From Halobaculum sp. MBLA0143 (GTDB lineage: Archaea; Halobacteriota; Halobacteria; Halobacteriales; Haloferacaceae), in contig NZ_JBGKAC010000001.1 of the NCBI RefSeq assembly GCF_041361465.1, positions 2,046,001-2,110,000 of the forward strand: a DNA stretch of 64,000 nucleotides. The letters run 5' to 3'. Every line of letters begins with the position of its first letter. Position 1 is the stretch's first letter. The position numbers and the translations under genes are program-made. The notes beneath the pieces are model-generated. The model saw nothing but the letters and a program-made list of their open reading frames with translations. It was not told the origin of the DNA and made no database searches. Below are positions 63,503 to 64,000 of this stretch, one piece after another.

Positions 63503-64000
63503 ATGGAGCGCACGGCCGCACTGGACCGCGTGGAGGCGATTCTCGACACGATCGAATCCGAACCCACCCCGGTCCCGGTGAGAGAGGTGTGGGTGTACGG
63601 CGACGTCGCGTTGGGGCTGGACCCCGTCGACCGGCTGGACGTGTACGTGACGAAGGACCTCCACCTCCGTGGGGACGACGACGCGGCCGCGGAGTTCCGG
63701 GCCGAACACGGCGTCGACGGGGTCGGGCAGTCCGTCTCGGCGGAGTGGGCCCGGGCGTTCCCGGAGCACCTCCGGGCGAACGACACCGGCCACGCCGCCC
63801 CGGAGAAGTGTCTGGCGGCACACCTCCTGCCGGACGACGAGCCGATCCACCTGGAGGTGTGTAACGCGCCGTTCGACGACAACGTCACCCGTCGGCTGCA
63901 GGCCGCGCTGGACCGCGAGCAGTACGCCCAGGTGTTGGACCCTCGGGGGGTCCAGCTGTGGGCCGACGGCACGCGCGCGACGGAGACGCTGGAGAAGCTC
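63503..64000 (+). CDS. Conserved haloarchaeal protein, nucleotidyltransferase-like start (truncated by window end)
   Basis: At least 166 residues; no stop before the window edge. The segment VREVWVYGDVALGLDPVDRL recalls the GS-motif strand of nucleotidyltransferase-like folds, with Val-Ala in place of the Gly-Ser pair, so catalytic activity is doubtful. The remainder (HGVDGVGQSVSAEWARAFPE, then CLAAHLLPDDEPIHLEVCN) is of unknown type. Adjacent to sepF; this neighbourhood appears conserved in haloarchaea. Function unknown. Confidence 0.72.
   Translation, partial: MERTAALDRVEAILDTIESEPTPVPVREVWVYGDVALGLDPVDRLDVYVTKDLHLRGDDDAAAEFRAEHGVDGVGQSVSAEWARAFPEHLRANDTGHAAPEKCLAAHLLPDDEPIHLEVCNAPFDDNVTRRLQAALDREQYAQVLDPRGVQLWADGTRATETLEKL

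Overview
This 64 kb window is chromosomal DNA of an extremely halophilic archaeon (class Halobacteria). The evidence is the very high GC content, the acidic proteins, and the frequent GTG starts and ATGA/GTGA overlaps. TATA-like boxes lie about 25-35 bp upstream of many starts, which implies leaderless mRNAs. Marker genes agree: aIF5A, TFB, a GGM-tailed thermosome, RadB, archaeal SepF, HalX and bacterio-opsin-activator-type regulators, and GshA. I cannot fix the genus from sequence alone. No rRNA, tRNA, CRISPR array, integrase or transposase was seen.

Layout. 0-2.5 kb: asd, then rpsL-rpsG. 2.6-4.2 kb: a decayed patch with an amber-interrupted ORF, an RHH/RelE toxin-antitoxin pair and a frameshifted AbrB-type antitoxin. 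4.4-17 kb: MFS transporter, thermosome, agmatinase-like gene overlapping aIF5A, PHP and asparagine-synthase-like genes, Nudix, TFB and gatC-gatA. 17-22.7 kb: a repeat-tailed membrane protein, a GAF-like membrane protein and hyuA-hyuB, with a perfect dyad in the divergent spacer. 22.8-26.7 kb: a Tat-exported trypsin-like protease facing five tandem paralogous cysteine-containing lipoproteins, each with its own conserved promoter box. 26.7-30.8 kb: membrane-fused molybdopterin oxidoreductase, Rieske protein, BAAT-type hydrolase and a zinc-ribbon membrane protein. 30.8-33.1 kb: an ABC-2 exporter divergent from a small secreted peptide with a two-cysteine C-terminal hairpin, across an AT-rich spacer. 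33-36.6 kb: CBS-ParB protein and two overlapping histidine kinases. 36.8-44.2 kb: threonine aldolase, metY-metX, a metallophosphatase and polyphosphate kinase. 44.2-52.4 kb: a doubly broken gene, an alpha/beta hydrolase and a signalling cluster (PAS/GAF kinase, HalX, Bat-type regulator, kinase) with a minisatellite. 52.5-64 kb: HAD and HD phosphohydrolases with a duplicated gene terminus, small zinc proteins, cold-shock protein, radB, DUF4349 lipoprotein, S9 peptidase, gshA, an ACT protein, an IMPACT protein, sepF and a truncated gene.

How genes connect. Asd makes aspartate semialdehyde toward homoserine, and MetX plus MetY convert homoserine to homocysteine by direct sulfhydrylation. GatC and GatA belong to the tRNA amidotransferase. 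aIF5A and the agmatinase-like enzyme form a hypusination-linked pair. The most unusual loci are the lipoprotein array with its protease and the secreted peptide beside an ABC exporter. Both functions are inferences from sequence only.
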